Shown piece by piece: positions 33,872 to 43,256 of a stretch of DNA of 64,000 bases. The DNA lies in contig NZ_JABFBC010000002.1 of the NCBI RefSeq assembly GCF_013093415.1, positions 558,001-622,000 on the forward strand, read 5' to 3'. The notes under the pieces are model-generated. The model saw only the letters and a list, made by a program, of their open reading frames with translations. It was not told where the DNA came from and did not search any database. Both the position numbers and the translations under genes were made by a program. Origin of the DNA: Halovulum dunhuangense (GTDB lineage: Bacteria; Pseudomonadota; Alphaproteobacteria; Rhodobacterales; Rhodobacteraceae). Numbering within the stretch: the stretch's first letter is position 1; every line of letters begins with the position of its first letter.

Positions 33872-35031
33872 GCCGTGACCCGCATCAGCTCGCGCCCGAT
33901 CAGCATGCGCCGGATTTCCGAGGTGCCGGCGCCGATCTCCATCAGTTTCGCATCCCGCAGGATGCGGGCCAGCGGGCTGTCGTTCAGATAGCCCGCCCCG
34001 CCCATGGCCTGCACCCCCTGCACCGCCATCTCCATCGCCTTCTCGCTGGCGTACAGCACGCAGGCCGCCGCGTCCTGGCGCGTGACCTCGCCCCGGTCGC
34101 AGGCGCGGGCCACCTCGTAGACATAGGCCCGGGCGGAATTCATCGTGGTATAGATGTCGGCGATCTTGCCCTGCATCAGCTGGAAGTTCCCGATCTTCTC
34201 GCCGAACTGCCGCCGCTCGTGCATGTAGGGCATGATATGGTCGAGGATGCTGTGCATGATGCCCACGCCGATGCCCGACAGCACCACGCGCTCGTAATCG
34301 AGCCCCGACATCAGCACCCGCACCCCCTCTCCCTCGCGCCCAAGCACGTTTTCGAAGGGAACCTCCACATCCTCGAACACGATCTCGGCGGTGTTCGAGC
34401 CGCGCATGCCCAGCTTGTCGAAATGCGGCCCGACGGAAAAGCCCTTCATCTCCCGCTCGATCAGGAAGGCGGTGATGCCCTTCGCGCCCGCCTCCGGGTC
34501 GGTCTTGGCATAGACGATCAGCACGCTCGCATCGGGGCTGTTGGTGATCCAGTATTTCGCCCCGTTCAGCACGAAGCGGTCGTTGCGCTTCTCGGCGCGC
34601 AGCTTCATCGACACCACGTCCGACCCGGCCCCCGCCTCGGACATGGCAAGACTTCCGACATGCTCGCCCGATATCAGCTTCGGCAGGTATCGCGCCTTCT
34701 GCGCCGCGTTTCCGTTCAACGCGATCTGGTTCACGCACAGGTTCGAATGCGCCCCGTAGGACAGGCTCACGCTTGCGCTGGCGCGGGCGATCTCTTCGAC
34801 GGCAACCACATGCGCAAGATAGCCCATGCCCGCGCCGCCGAACGCCTCGGGCACGGTGATGCCCAGCAGGCCCAGATCCCCCATCTCGCGCCACAGCGCG
34901 TCGGGAAAGCGGTTCTCGCGGTCGATGTCGGCCGCGATCGGGGCCACGCGCTTCTGCGCCCAGCCATGCACCATCTCGCGCAGCGCCTCGACATCCTCGC
35001 CACAGTCGAATCGCATGGATGCGCTGAACAT
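33868..35031 (-). CDS. liuA: Isovaleryl-CoA dehydrogenase
   Basis: A 387-residue FAD-dependent acyl-CoA dehydrogenase that opens leucine degradation. The catalytic Glu247 lies in [11 protein letters not shown], the special position found in isovaleryl-CoA dehydrogenases; most acyl-CoA dehydrogenases place it about 120 residues later. The FAD-binding [16 protein letters not shown] and the C-terminal [30 protein letters not shown] blocks are present. The MFSAS start is chosen because GGGAGG stands before it; longer versions run into the operator. First gene of the liu operon, coupled to the small periplasmic gene. Confidence 0.95.
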   Translation of the reverse strand: MFSASMRFDCGEDVEALREMVHGWAQKRVAPIAADIDRENRFPDALWREMGDLGLLGITVPEAFGGAGMGYLAHVVAVEEIARASASVSLSYGAHSNLCVNQIALNGNAAQKARYLPKLISGEHVGSLAMSEAGAGSDVVSMKLRAEKRNDRFVLNGAKYWITNSPDASVLIVYAKTDPEAGAKGITAFLIEREMKGFSVGPHFDKLGMRGSNTAEIVFEDVEVPFENVLGREGEGVRVLMSGLDYERVVLSGIGVGIMHSILDHIMPYMHERRQFGEKIGNFQLMQGKIADIYTTMNSARAYVYEVARACDRGEVTRQDAAACVLYASEKAMEMAVQGVQAMGGAGYLNDSPLARILRDAKLMEIGAGTSEIRRMLIGRELMRVTA

Positions 35032-35058
35032 CGTCCATCCTCCCGTTTTCGGGAAAAA

Positions 35059-35072
35059 TGAACACATGTTCA
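35059..35072. promoter_or_regulatory. Candidate operator of the liu operon
   Basis: TGAACA-CA-TGTTCA is a 14-bp palindrome with perfect 6-bp arms, 28 bp before the liuA start and within the likely promoter; TTGATT (35078-35083 on the minus strand) could be a -35 box. Its size and form fit a TetR-type repressor. Leucine-catabolism operons are known to be controlled by LiuR (MerR type) or LiuQ (TetR type), but no such regulator gene lies in this window. Confidence 0.55.
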
Positions 35073-35095
35073 GTTCAAAATCAACCGCGCCGGCG

Positions 35096-35632
35096 TCAGC
35101 CTTCCTGAAGCGTATAGGACAGGCGGCTGGTGTCGTAGCCGAAGCGTTCCAGCACGGCGCGCGCCTCCGCCAGCGCCTCGTCCGAAATCTGCGGCTCGCG
35201 CGCCAGGATCCAGCCGAAATCCCCCGAGGGCACGCCCACCACGCTGACCGAATAATCCTCCGACAGCCCGATCACCCAGTAATCCCCCTCGAAGGGCAGC
35301 CACTCGACGAACTTCACCTTCAACTGCCCCGGCGCCGCGATCCTTGCGCTTCCCTCGGCCACCTCCAGCTCGCCGTCGAGCGTCCCCTGCCGGCAGGAAT
35401 TGGTGACGCTGATGCGCCCGTTTTCGAGCAGCCCGTACTCCGCCGTCACCCCGACGCAGCCTTCCTCGAACCGGTTGGGAAAGCGCGCGATCTCGTACCA
35501 CAGCCCGAGATACCGCTCGGTGTCGAGCTGCGCGACACTCTCCATCGGGATCGACGTGTCGCGGTAATTCCCGTTCAGGCCGCAGGCGGCAAGCGTCAGG
35601 ACAAGGCAGGGCAGCAGGTAACGGCGCAACAT
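35096..35632 (-). CDS. blc: Outer-membrane lipocalin lipoprotein (Blc-like)
   Basis: A 178-residue lipoprotein. Its signal peptide ends in the lipobox LAAC with Cys17. The lipocalin core has [19 protein letters not shown] (the G-x-W signature), then [12 protein letters not shown] and a DYWVIGL strand, as in E. coli Blc. Such proteins bind fatty acids or lysophospholipids at the outer membrane. A GGAGA ribosome site precedes the ATG. It lies 64 bp upstream of liuA on the same strand and is divergent from hisB. Confidence 0.9.
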   Translation of the reverse strand: MLRRYLLPCLVLTLAACGLNGNYRDTSIPMESVAQLDTERYLGLWYEIARFPNRFEEGCVGVTAEYGLLENGRISVTNSCRQGTLDGELEVAEGSARIAAPGQLKVKFVEWLPFEGDYWVIGLSEDYSVSVVGVPSGDFGWILAREPQISDEALAEARAVLERFGYDTSRLSYTLQEG

Positions 35633-35716
35633 CCGATGTCTCCTTCTCGGGCGGGGCTTTTCTCGGCTCGGGCCTGCCCCTATAAGCGCAGCGGACCAGA
35701 ACGGGGGCCCAGGGCA

Positions 35717-36310
35717 ATGCGCAAGGCGACCATAGAGCGGAACACCGCCGAGACAAAGATCCGGGTCGAGATCGATCTCGACGGCACCGGGCGCTACGAC
35801 AACGCGACCGGCGTGGGCTTCTTCGACCACATGCTCGACCAGCTTGCGCGCCACGCGCTGATCGACATGACCGTCCGGGCCGAGGGCGATCTGCACATCG
35901 ACGACCACCACACGGTCGAGGATGTGGGCATCGCCCTCGGAAAGGCACTGACCCGGGCCATGGGCGACAAGCGCGGCATCCGCCGCTACGGATCGTGCCT
36001 TCTGCCGATGGACGACACGCTGGTGCGCGCCGCCCTCGATCTTTCCGGGCGGCCCTATCTCGTGTGGAAGGTGGACTTCACCGCCGCAAGGATCGGCAGC
36101 TTCGACACCGAGCTGGTGCGCGAATTCTTCACCGCCTTCGCGATGAACGGCGGCATCACGCTGCATGTCGAGAAGCTCGACGGCCTGAACAGCCACCACA
36201 TCGCGGAAGCCGCCTTCAAGGCGGTCGCCCGCGCGCTGCGCGACGCACTTGAGACAGACCCGCGCAAGGCCGATGCCGTGCCTTCCACCAAGGGGACGCT
36301 GACGGAATGA
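35717..36310 (+). CDS. hisB: Imidazoleglycerol-phosphate dehydratase
   Basis: A 197-residue manganese enzyme of histidine synthesis (step 6). The [12 protein letters not shown] and [14 protein letters not shown] motifs are metal ligands, repeated in the second half as [13 protein letters not shown]. The length is that of the monofunctional bacterial form without the phosphatase domain. It opens the hisBHAFE cluster and overlaps hisH by 4 nt. Confidence 0.96.
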   Translation: MRKATIERNTAETKIRVEIDLDGTGRYDNATGVGFFDHMLDQLARHALIDMTVRAEGDLHIDDHHTVEDVGIALGKALTRAMGDKRGIRRYGSCLLPMDDTLVRAALDLSGRPYLVWKVDFTAARIGSFDTELVREFFTAFAMNGGITLHVEKLDGLNSHHIAEAAFKAVARALRDALETDPRKADAVPSTKGTLTE

Positions 36311-36945
36311 CCACGGTCATCATCGATTACGAAAGCGGCAACCTGCACTCTGCCGAGAAAAGCTTCCAGCGCATGGCGGCCGAGACAGGCAGCGCCCCGG
36401 TCCGGGTCAGCAAGGATCCCGACGCGGTGCGCCGCGCGGACCGGATCGTGCTGCCCGGCGTCGGCGCCTTCGCCGATTGCCGCGCCGGGCTCGACGCGGT
36501 GCCCGGCATGGTCGAGGCGCTGGTCGAAAAGGTGACTGCCGGCACCCCCTTCCTGGGCATCTGCGTCGGCCAGCAGCTGATGGCGACCCTGGGCCGCGAG
36601 CATGGCCACGACGCGCCCGGCTTCGGCTGGATTCCCGGCGAATGCGTGATGATCGCGCCGTCCGACCCTGCGCTCAAGATCCCGCACATGGGCTGGAACG
36701 CGCTCGAGAACATCGCCCCGCACCCGGTCTTCGCCGGCATCGGCGAAGGCGATCACGCCTATTTCGTCCACTCCTACCACGTCCTGCCCGAGAACCCGGC
36801 GCACCGCCTCGCCACCGCCGACCATGGCGGGCCGATCACCGCGGCGATCGGGCGCGACACCATGATCGGCACGCAGTTCCACCCCGAAAAGAGCCAGAAG
36901 ACCGGGCTCAGGCTGATCGCGAACTTCCTGACCTGGCGCCCCTGA
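36307..36945 (+). CDS. hisH: Imidazole glycerol phosphate synthase glutaminase subunit HisH
   Basis: A 212-residue class I glutamine amidotransferase. The nucleophile Cys86 is in FLGICVGQQ, and the His-Glu pair is in QFHPEKSQ. It supplies ammonia to HisF for closing the imidazole ring. Coupled to hisB by the ATGA overlap; hisA starts 72 bp after its stop. The partner HisF is two genes downstream. Confidence 0.96.
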   Translation: MTTVIIDYESGNLHSAEKSFQRMAAETGSAPVRVSKDPDAVRRADRIVLPGVGAFADCRAGLDAVPGMVEALVEKVTAGTPFLGICVGQQLMATLGREHGHDAPGFGWIPGECVMIAPSDPALKIPHMGWNALENIAPHPVFAGIGEGDHAYFVHSYHVLPENPAHRLATADHGGPITAAIGRDTMIGTQFHPEKSQKTGLRLIANFLTWRP

Positions 36946-37017
36946 GGACTGCCCTTTGCTTTTGCATCTCCCGCCGTGCTCCCCTATCAGGGCGCCAGTC
37001 AAAGCGGAGCTGACCCG

Positions 37018-37740
37018 ATGATCCTCTATCCCGCCATCGACCTTAAGGACGGCAAATGCGTGCGCCTCTACAAGGGCGACATGGCGCAGGCGACCGTGTT
37101 CGGCGACGACCCCGCGGCGCAGGCCGCGAAATTCGCGGCCGCGGGCTGCCGGTGGCTGCATCTCGTCGATCTCGACGGGGCCTTCGCCGGCAAGCCGCAG
37201 AACGCGGCAGCGGTCGAGTCGATCCTCGCGCGCGTCTCGATCCCCGCGCAGCTCGGCGGCGGCATCCGCGACATGGCCACGATCGAGGGCTGGCTCGCAA
37301 AGGGCCTGGCCCGGGTGATCCTCGGCACGGTCGCCGTGCGCGATCCGGACCTCGTGAAACAGGCCGCGCGGACCTTCCCGGGCAAGGTCGCCGTCGGCAT
37401 CGACGCCCGCGACGGCATGGTCGCCGTCGAAGGCTGGGCCGAGACCACCGACATCTCGGCCCTCGATCTCGCCCGCCGGTTCGAGGATGCGGGCGTCGCC
37501 GCCATCATCTACACCGACATCGACCGCGACGGCGCGATGCAGGGCCCGAACGTGGCCGCCACCGCCGCCCTTGCGAACGCCGTCTCGATCCCGGTGATCG
37601 CCTCGGGCGGCGTCTCGTCCCTCGACGACCTGCGCGCGCTCAAGGACAGCGGCGCGCCGCTCGACGGGGCGATCTCGGGCCGCGCCATCTACGAGGGCGC
37701 CCTCGACCTTGGCCAGGCGCTGGCCCTTCTCGCGGCCTGA
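37018..37740 (+). CDS. hisA: ProFAR isomerase HisA
   Basis: A 240-residue TIM-barrel isomerase. The N-terminal [12 protein letters not shown] strand carries the catalytic Asp, the mirror half carries the second Asp in [16 protein letters not shown], and the [12 protein letters not shown] phosphate site follows. The start MILYPAIDL is fixed by a GGAG ribosome site; the open frame upstream is not conserved-looking. Same strand and order as other Rhodobacterales his clusters. Confidence 0.95.
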   Translation: MILYPAIDLKDGKCVRLYKGDMAQATVFGDDPAAQAAKFAAAGCRWLHLVDLDGAFAGKPQNAAAVESILARVSIPAQLGGGIRDMATIEGWLAKGLARVILGTVAVRDPDLVKQAARTFPGKVAVGIDARDGMVAVEGWAETTDISALDLARRFEDAGVAAIIYTDIDRDGAMQGPNVAATAALANAVSIPVIASGGVSSLDDLRALKDSGAPLDGAISGRAIYEGALDLGQALALLAA

Positions 37741-37784
37741 GCCTTCCACTTTCCTCAAATATCCCCGCCGGAGGCATCCGGCGC

Positions 37785-37802
37785 CGCGGCACGCGTGCCG
37801 CG
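37785..37802. repeat. 18-bp perfect palindrome between hisA and hisF
   Basis: CGCGGCACGCGTGCCGCG is its own reverse complement. It lies in the 123-bp hisA-hisF spacer, just after a CTCAAATATCCCCGCCGG stretch of a kind found between genes in many Rhodobacteraceae. Either a protein-binding site or an RNA hairpin is possible. Confidence 0.6.
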
Positions 37803-37863
37803 CTGGACAAGCGGGCGGGAAACTGGCATCCCGCCCTTGGCCCGCCAAAGGAACCGCCCGCCC

Positions 37864-38622
37864 ATGCTGAAGATCCGCGTGATCCCCTGTCTCGACGTCA
37901 AGGATGGCCGCGTCGTCAAGGGCGTGAACTTCGTCGATCTGGTCGATGCCGGAGACCCGGTCGAGGCCGCCCGGGCCTATGACGCCGCCGGCGCGGACGA
38001 GCTGTGCTTTCTCGACATCGCCGCCACCCAGGAAAACCGCGGCACGATGTACGACCTCGTCAGCCGCACCGCCGAGCAGTGCTTCATGCCGCTCACCATC
38101 GGCGGCGGCGTGCGCACACCGGCGGATGTCCGCGCGCTGCTTCTCGCCGGCGCCGACAAGGTCAGCTTCAATTCGGCCGCCGTGGCCAACCCGGATGTCG
38201 TGGCCCAGGCCGCCAACAAGTTCGGCAACCAGTGCATCGTGGTCGCGATCGACGCCAAGACCGTGGCCCCGGGCCGCTGGGAGATATTCACCCATGGCGG
38301 CACCCGCGCGACCGGCATCGACGCCGTGGCCTTCGCCCGCGAGGTCGAGAGGAAGGGGGCCGGAGAGATCCTGCTCACCTCGATGGACCGGGACGGCACC
38401 AGGGCCGGCTACAACCTCGAACTCACCCGCAGCATTGCCGACGCGGTGCGCATCCCGGTGATCGCCTCGGGCGGGGTGGGCACGCTCGACCACCTGGTCG
38501 AGGGCGTGCTCGAGGGGCACGCCAGCGCCGTGCTGGCCGCCTCGATCTTCCATTTCGGCACCTACACCATCGCCGAGGCCAAGGCCCACATGGCCAAGGC
38601 CGGCATCCCGGTGCGGCCATGA
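37864..38622 (+). CDS. hisF: Imidazole glycerol phosphate synthase cyclase subunit HisF
   Basis: A 252-residue TIM barrel. The catalytic Asp11 lies in [17 protein letters not shown] and the second one in VAIDAK (about residue 130); the [14 protein letters not shown] and [10 protein letters not shown] phosphate sites are intact. It forms a heterodimer with HisH. An AAAGGAA ribosome site sits upstream. The stop overlaps the hisE start by 4 nt. Confidence 0.96.
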   Translation: MLKIRVIPCLDVKDGRVVKGVNFVDLVDAGDPVEAARAYDAAGADELCFLDIAATQENRGTMYDLVSRTAEQCFMPLTIGGGVRTPADVRALLLAGADKVSFNSAAVANPDVVAQAANKFGNQCIVVAIDAKTVAPGRWEIFTHGGTRATGIDAVAFAREVERKGAGEILLTSMDRDGTRAGYNLELTRSIADAVRIPVIASGGVGTLDHLVEGVLEGHASAVLAASIFHFGTYTIAEAKAHMAKAGIPVRP

Positions 38623-38942
38623 GCGACATCCTCGCCACCCTCGCCGCCACCATCGATGCGCGGCGCACGGCCGAACCCGGCTCGTCCTACACCGCCTCTC
38701 TGCTGGCAAAAGGCCCCGCCAGATGCGCCGAGAAATTCGGCGAAGAGGCGGTCGAGGCCATCATCGCCGCAGCAAGAGGCGACCGCGAAAACCTGACGGC
38801 CGAGGCCGCCGACGTACTCTACCACCTTCTGGTCATGCTGACCGCCTCCGGCGTTACCCTCGAAGACGTCCTCGCCGAACTGCGCCGCCGCGAGGGCGTC
38901 TCCGGCCACGCCGAAAAGGCCGCGCGGTCGACGAAGTCCTAG
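38619..38942 (+). CDS. hisE: Phosphoribosyl-ATP pyrophosphatase
   Basis: A 107-residue all-alpha NTP pyrophosphohydrolase (MazG-like fold). The [13 protein letters not shown] and [13 protein letters not shown] helices contain the conserved metal-binding Glu/Asp residues. It performs the second step of histidine synthesis. The start overlaps the hisF stop (ATGA). The tRNA-Arg gene begins 58 bp downstream. Confidence 0.95.
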   Translation: MSDILATLAATIDARRTAEPGSSYTASLLAKGPARCAEKFGEEAVEAIIAAARGDRENLTAEAADVLYHLLVMLTASGVTLEDVLAELRRREGVSGHAEKAARSTKS

Positions 38943-39000
38943 CACCGCCGGCCGTTTGCCGATTGCCACCGGCGAACACCTCGGCTATACGCCCGCTCAG

Positions 39001-39077
<77 letters not shown>

Positions 39078-39138
39078 AGCCTCAGTTCAAGCAGTTGTCT
39101 TGCCTCAGCTTTCTCGATGGAGAGGGCGGGCGTAGCAC

Positions 39139-39252
39139 ATGCTGGAGCACAAAACACCGAACCACAGCTTCTGGAAGAACGGCATCTTCTACTTCCGTAG
39201 ACGCGTCCCTTCCGATCTGTCCCATCACTACAGGACGCCCCAGATCGCGTAG
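39139..39252 (+). pseudogene. Tyrosine integrase N-terminal remnant
   Basis: A 37-codon open frame with a sequence typical of the N-terminus of phage/island integrases: FWKNGIFYFRRRVPSDLSHHY. It is cut by a TAG (39250-39252) and nothing recognisable of the SAM-like or catalytic domains follows, so only a fragment of a ~400-residue integrase survives. It begins 61 bp after the tRNA-Arg, exactly where island integrases sit. It is evidence of past integration and loss of most of an element. Confidence 0.7.
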
Positions 39253-39276
39253 AGCAGACCGCGTGAGAGCGGCACA

Positions 39277-39906
39277 CTACCGGATAGCGGGACTGCAAAG
39301 CTCCTCGACCTTCTGCACCGCCTGATCAAGTTCGGACTTTATCGCATCGTCATTCTCCCCGGCGTAGAACAGCCTTTCTTCGTATTCCCGAAACCTTTCG
39401 TTCTTCAGCGGGTCTTGGCCAGACTGGGTTGCGGCGAGAACTAGGCGTCGCAGCAAATTGGAGGAGCTGATGATACCTGCTTCGACCGACCTGAGAATAG
39501 CGAACGCTTCATCAATATCGCTGCCGAACAGTACTCTTGCCCGGTAGCGCCGCGCATGCAGGGAGGCCAGAGTCTCTCGACTATGGTTGATCCGAGATAC
39601 AGGCAGATAGAAGGTCTTGAGGATCTCTTCGTAGTCGTGGCCCTCGACTGCACCAAGATCAATTTCGTCGTATTCGCTACCAAGCGCACCTGGGCTTCGC
39701 GCGCTCATAAAGATGTCTCTCGCCTCATAGAAACCTGCGATTAGGTCTTCAGCCAGTTCGGCCTTGCGACGGCCAATCATCTCCTGCCGCCAAGTCTTGA
39801 GGCCGACATAGGCAAACCCGGCAGCTCCTGCAGCAGCTACGGCTGTGACTACGCCCGTGAGTGCGTTGATGACGTCAATCGGGATCCCAAGAAAAGTAGA
39901 AGCCAT
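39277..39906 (-). CDS. Hypothetical membrane-anchored protein in the tRNA-linked remnant
   Basis: A 209-residue protein of unknown function. Residues ~10-33 form one hydrophobic span (VINALTGVVTAVAAAGAAGFAYVG), after which the chain is soluble, helical and acidic, with a KTWRQEM start of a helix. It resembles small DUF4760-like membrane proteins but the match is weak. Base composition is noticeably lower in GC than its neighbours, and it lies between the tRNA and the inverted copy of its 3' end, consistent with island cargo. Confidence 0.65.
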   Translation of the reverse strand: MASTFLGIPIDVINALTGVVTAVAAAGAAGFAYVGLKTWRQEMIGRRKAELAEDLIAGFYEARDIFMSARSPGALGSEYDEIDLGAVEGHDYEEILKTFYLPVSRINHSRETLASLHARRYRARVLFGSDIDEAFAILRSVEAGIISSSNLLRRLVLAATQSGQDPLKNERFREYEERLFYAGENDDAIKSELDQAVQKVEELCSPAIR

Positions 39907-39985
39907 GCCTCAGAATTTCTCCTCCATGCCCTACGTCCGCGCGGTTGATTGAAGAAGCCTAGGCGCCCATCTGGGTTCGCGGGGG

Positions 39986-40003
39986 GGCTTGGCGCACCCG
40001 ACA
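39986..40003 (-). repeat. Inverted 18-bp copy of the tRNA-Arg 3' end
   Basis: The minus strand here reads TGTCGGGTGCGCCAAGCC, identical to 39064-39081, including 4 bp past the tRNA gene. The flanks differ, so this is a short core repeat, not a second tRNA. Direct repeats are expected at att sites; the inverted orientation suggests an inversion, or a scar of a second element. Confidence 0.75.
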
Positions 40004-40124
40004 ACGGTTGCGCTTCCGTGAAAGGCACTTATCACCGTTGATAGCCTGAGCAAAACAAGGCGTACCAGCAGCGCTGATTCAGCGTCAACGGCCGCGTTCT
40101 GTACTACTGTTTGTCATACGCTCG

Positions 40125-41171
40125 CTAGGCACCTGGGCACGCACGCCGCATATGCGACTGCCGTGCGACCAGCGGGCATTCGAGCCTGATCTCCTCCATT
40201 TCGATCTCGCCTGGCGCCAGCAGGCGCTGGACGCAGAGCTGGCCCATCTCGCGGTGCGGCAGCAGCACCGTGGAGAGCTGCGGCGAGAGGTGCTGGGCGA
40301 TCTCCTGGTCGTCATAGCCCATCACGGCGATGGTCTCGCCGATGCGCTCTCCAAGTTCCTTGAGCGCCTCGTAGGCGCCCACCGCCATCAGATCGTTGGC
40401 GCAGAAGATCGCGTCGGGGCGGGGGCTGCGGGCCATCAGTTCCAGCGTCGCGTCGCGGCCACCGCTGGGCAGGAAGTTGCCCTCGACGACCAGCGCCGGA
40501 TCGAAGGCGATGCCGGCCGCGTCCAGCGCGCGGCGATAGCCCTCCATGCGCTGCTCGGACGCCTCCATCCACGGCTCGCCCGAGATGAAGGCGATGCGAC
40601 GGTGCCCGGCGGCGATCAGCGCGCGGGTGGCGGCCTCGCCACCGCGCCTCTCGGCGGGGACCACGGCCGGAAACGCGCCGTCGGGGTCGTGGCAGTTCAG
40701 CAGGATCGCCCTCAGCCGCGCCAGCAGCGGGGGCGGCACGCGCTCGCGCGTCAGGATCGAGCCGTAGACCACGCCGTGCACGCCGTCCTGCATCCATTTC
40801 TTCAGGACCGCCTCCTCGTAGGCGGCATCGCCGCCGGTCATCACCACCTCGACCAGGATGTCCTGTTTCCACGCCTCTTCCTGGATCCCATCGATCGAGA
40901 TGGCGGCGAAGGGACTGGTGGCGATCTCGTCGAACATGACCCCGATCACCTGAAGCCCGCCCTGCTTGGGCGGGCGCCCCGCGCCCTTGGGGCGGTAGCC
41001 CAACTCTGCCACGGCGGCCAGGACGCGGGCCCGGGTCTCGCGCCCGATGCGCATTTCCTCGGCCCCGCTGAGAACGAAGGACACCGTGCTCTGCGACACG
41101 CCCGCATGGCGCGCAACATCCTTCATGGTCACTTTCTGGGGCGGTGAATTGGGATCGTCAGACATCGGCAT
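40125..41171 (-). CDS. LacI-family transcriptional regulator of the galactoside operon
   Basis: A 348-residue repressor. The N-terminal LacI HTH is clear (VTMKDVARHAGVSQSTVSFVLSG, about residues 14-36), with a hinge and a periplasmic-binding-like effector domain. The effector domain has the expected segments (GVMFDEIATSPF, FISGEPWMEASEQRMEGYRRAL, FCANDLMAVGAYEAL). The start MPMSDDP is chosen for its AGGAA ribosome site. It is divergent from the ABC importer genes, which it presumably controls in response to the imported sugar or a breakdown product. Confidence 0.92.
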   Translation of the reverse strand: MPMSDDPNSPPQKVTMKDVARHAGVSQSTVSFVLSGAEEMRIGRETRARVLAAVAELGYRPKGAGRPPKQGGLQVIGVMFDEIATSPFAAISIDGIQEEAWKQDILVEVVMTGGDAAYEEAVLKKWMQDGVHGVVYGSILTRERVPPPLLARLRAILLNCHDPDGAFPAVVPAERRGGEAATRALIAAGHRRIAFISGEPWMEASEQRMEGYRRALDAAGIAFDPALVVEGNFLPSGGRDATLELMARSPRPDAIFCANDLMAVGAYEALKELGERIGETIAVMGYDDQEIAQHLSPQLSTVLLPHREMGQLCVQRLLAPGEIEMEEIRLECPLVARQSHMRRACPGA

Positions 41172-41200
41172 CCATGTTTCCTGCATGCTTTCCGCATGCT

Positions 41201-41245
41201 TCTTGCTAATGCTAATAAATATTGCTAATAATTTTAGCGCAAGAA
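41201..41245. promoter_or_regulatory. Candidate operator region of the LacI-type regulator
   Basis: The AT-rich divergent region holds three GCTAAT repeats (41205-41210, 41211-41216, 41224-41229) and an imperfect dyad TTGCTAAT...AGCGCAA from 41223 to 41242. LacI repressors bind dyads of about this size. It lies between the regulator and the permease genes. Confidence 0.5.
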
Positions 41246-41282
41246 GATTCGCAGAAGATCCTTGCAGGGGAGGAACCGCCGA

Positions 41283-42380
41283 ATGCCAAGGTCGCCACAA
41301 GGCGCAGGGCGCCACATGACCCAGACGCCGGCCGCCTGGGTGTTGCTTCTGCCCTTCCTTGCCGTCTATGCCCTGTTTCTCGTCTACCCCTTCTTCCGCG
41401 GCATCTGGATCAGCCTGCACGACTGGAACCTGCTGGCCGTGGCCTTCAACCCCGATGCGAAAAGCTTCGTGGGCTTCGAGAATTACGTCCGCGTCATGTG
41501 GGGCCGGAACATCGAATGGGGCCCGCTGAGCCGGCCGCTGGTGCAGGGGGCGGGATATCTTGGCGTGATCGCGGCGGCGGGGCTTCACCTGACGGGCCGC
41601 GTGACCCGCGTCACTGCCATCGGCCTTGCGGTGCTGGGATTTCTGGCCATCGGCCTGGGCGGCTTCGCCCCGGGCGAGGGCGGGCGCTGGTATGACCGCC
41701 GCTTCTGGCCCACCGTGGGCAACACCGTACTGTTCGTAAGCCTGACTGTCCCCGGCGTCACCCTCTCGGCCATGATCCTGGCCGCCGCGCTGAACCGCGA
41801 GACGCGCGCGATGTCGGTGCTGCGCACGCTGTTCTTTCTCAGCCAGGTGCTGTCGGTGACGGTCGTGACGCTGGTCTGGCAGATCATGTTCTCACCCCGC
41901 CAGGGGCTGATCGCCAACATCACCCAGACGCTTGGCGGCACGCCGATCACATGGCTCACGGACGAACGGTTCGCCATGGCGGCCATCGTGATCGCGACGA
42001 TCTGGTGGTCGCTGGGCATCGCCATGATCCTGTTCCTGGCCGGGCTTCAGGACATCTCGAGGGATCTCTACGAGGCGGCGGCGCTGGACAACTGCACCGG
42101 CGCACGCGCGTTCCGGCACATCACCCTGCCCAATCTCAAGCGGACGATCACGCTGGTGGTGATCCTTCAGATCATCCTGCATTTCCAGGTCTTCGGGCAG
42201 TCGCACCTGATGACGCAGGGCGGGCCCAACGACACCACGCAGGTGCTGGTGCGCTACATCTACCAGACCGGGTTCCGCGACAGCGAGCTTGGCCGCGCCT
42301 CGGCCATGGCGGTGTTCCTGTTCGTCATCATGGGCAGCTTCTCGGTCATCCAGTTCATCATCGGACGGGAGAAGAAATGA
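41283..42380 (+). CDS. Sugar ABC transporter permease, MalF/UgpA type
   Basis: A 365-residue membrane protein, first gene of the importer operon, with a GGGGAGG ribosome site. The C-terminal region has the EAA loop EAAALDNCTGARAFRHITLPNL that docks on the ATPase. It is longer than the usual ~295-320 residues because of an insertion at about 75-135 containing two extra hydrophobic segments (roughly 88-103 and 108-127) after the first span. The stop overlaps the next permease start (ATGA). Confidence 0.92.
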   Translation: MPRSPQGAGRHMTQTPAAWVLLLPFLAVYALFLVYPFFRGIWISLHDWNLLAVAFNPDAKSFVGFENYVRVMWGRNIEWGPLSRPLVQGAGYLGVIAAAGLHLTGRVTRVTAIGLAVLGFLAIGLGGFAPGEGGRWYDRRFWPTVGNTVLFVSLTVPGVTLSAMILAAALNRETRAMSVLRTLFFLSQVLSVTVVTLVWQIMFSPRQGLIANITQTLGGTPITWLTDERFAMAAIVIATIWWSLGIAMILFLAGLQDISRDLYEAAALDNCTGARAFRHITLPNLKRTITLVVILQIILHFQVFGQSHLMTQGGPNDTTQVLVRYIYQTGFRDSELGRASAMAVFLFVIMGSFSVIQFIIGREKK

Positions 42381-43216
42381 TGGCCAGCCGCGGCTACACC
42401 CTGCTCGTGATCGCGCTCTCGATCCCCGCCTTTCTCTGGCTCGTGCCGACGCTGTGGATGCTGTCGCTGTCATTCCAGCCCAACGACGTTCTGGCGCGCA
42501 CCACCTCCAGCACGGCCTTCGGGCTGGTCCCCCTGCCCTTCACGGCGCAGAATTACGCGGATCTCTTCGCCTTCGGCCAGACGCCGTGGTGGTTTCTCAA
42601 TTCGATCATCGTGGCGGCCGGCATGACGCTGGGCGTGCTGACCGTGTCCACCACCGCCGGATATGCGCTGGCGCGGCTGGAATTCCCCTGCAAGCGCACG
42701 ATCACCGTCCTGTGCCTGATCGGGCTGATGGTGCCCGAACAGGCGGTGTTCATCCCGCTCTACACGATGTTCGCGGACCTGGGCTGGCACAACAGCTACC
42801 ACGCGCTGATCCTGCCGCGCATGGCGGTGCCGATCGGCGTCTTCCTGATGATGCAGTTCTTCCGCGCGATCCCCCGCGACATCGAGGAGGCGGCGCGTCT
42901 CGACGGGGTCGGCTGGCTCAGGATCTTCTGGTACGTCATGCTGCCGCTCGCGCGGCCCGCGATGATGACGCTGGCGATCCTGACCTTTCTCTACGCCTGG
43001 AACGACTATCTCTGGCCGCTCGTCTCGGCGCAGCAGCGGGAATACTTCACCATCACCCTGGGGCTTGCCAGCATCCAGTCGAACTTCGCGCAATCGGAGG
43101 GGCTCGGCCGCGTCATGGCCTCGGGCGTGATCGCCTCGCTTCCGGTCGTGATCCTGTTCCTGATCTTCCAGCGCTACGTCGTGCAGGCCATGACCGTGGG
43201 CGGAAGCAAGGGATGA
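42377..43216 (+). CDS. Sugar ABC transporter permease, MalG/UgpE type
   Basis: A 279-residue inner-membrane permease with six spans. The EAA loop EEAARLDGVGWLRIFWYVMLPLARP is at about residue 175. It starts at the ATG overlapping the first permease stop. It forms the transmembrane heterodimer with the longer permease. The binding-protein gene follows 40 bp later. Confidence 0.94.
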   Translation: MMASRGYTLLVIALSIPAFLWLVPTLWMLSLSFQPNDVLARTTSSTAFGLVPLPFTAQNYADLFAFGQTPWWFLNSIIVAAGMTLGVLTVSTTAGYALARLEFPCKRTITVLCLIGLMVPEQAVFIPLYTMFADLGWHNSYHALILPRMAVPIGVFLMMQFFRAIPRDIEEAARLDGVGWLRIFWYVMLPLARPAMMTLAILTFLYAWNDYLWPLVSAQQREYFTITLGLASIQSNFAQSEGLGRVMASGVIASLPVVILFLIFQRYVVQAMTVGGSKG

Positions 43217-43256
43217 GCAACGCCAACTTCAAATCCGCACAAACGGGAGGAAACGC

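Noticed and set aside
37751-37775. CTCAAATATCCCCGCCGG stretch as a promoter
   Set aside because: This kind of sequence is common between Rhodobacteraceae genes and does not carry a clear -35/-10 pair; it is treated as a dispersed intergenic motif.
39986-40003. A second tRNA gene
   Set aside because: Only the last 14 bp of the tRNA plus 4 bp beyond are repeated; no D-, anticodon or T-arm precedes them.
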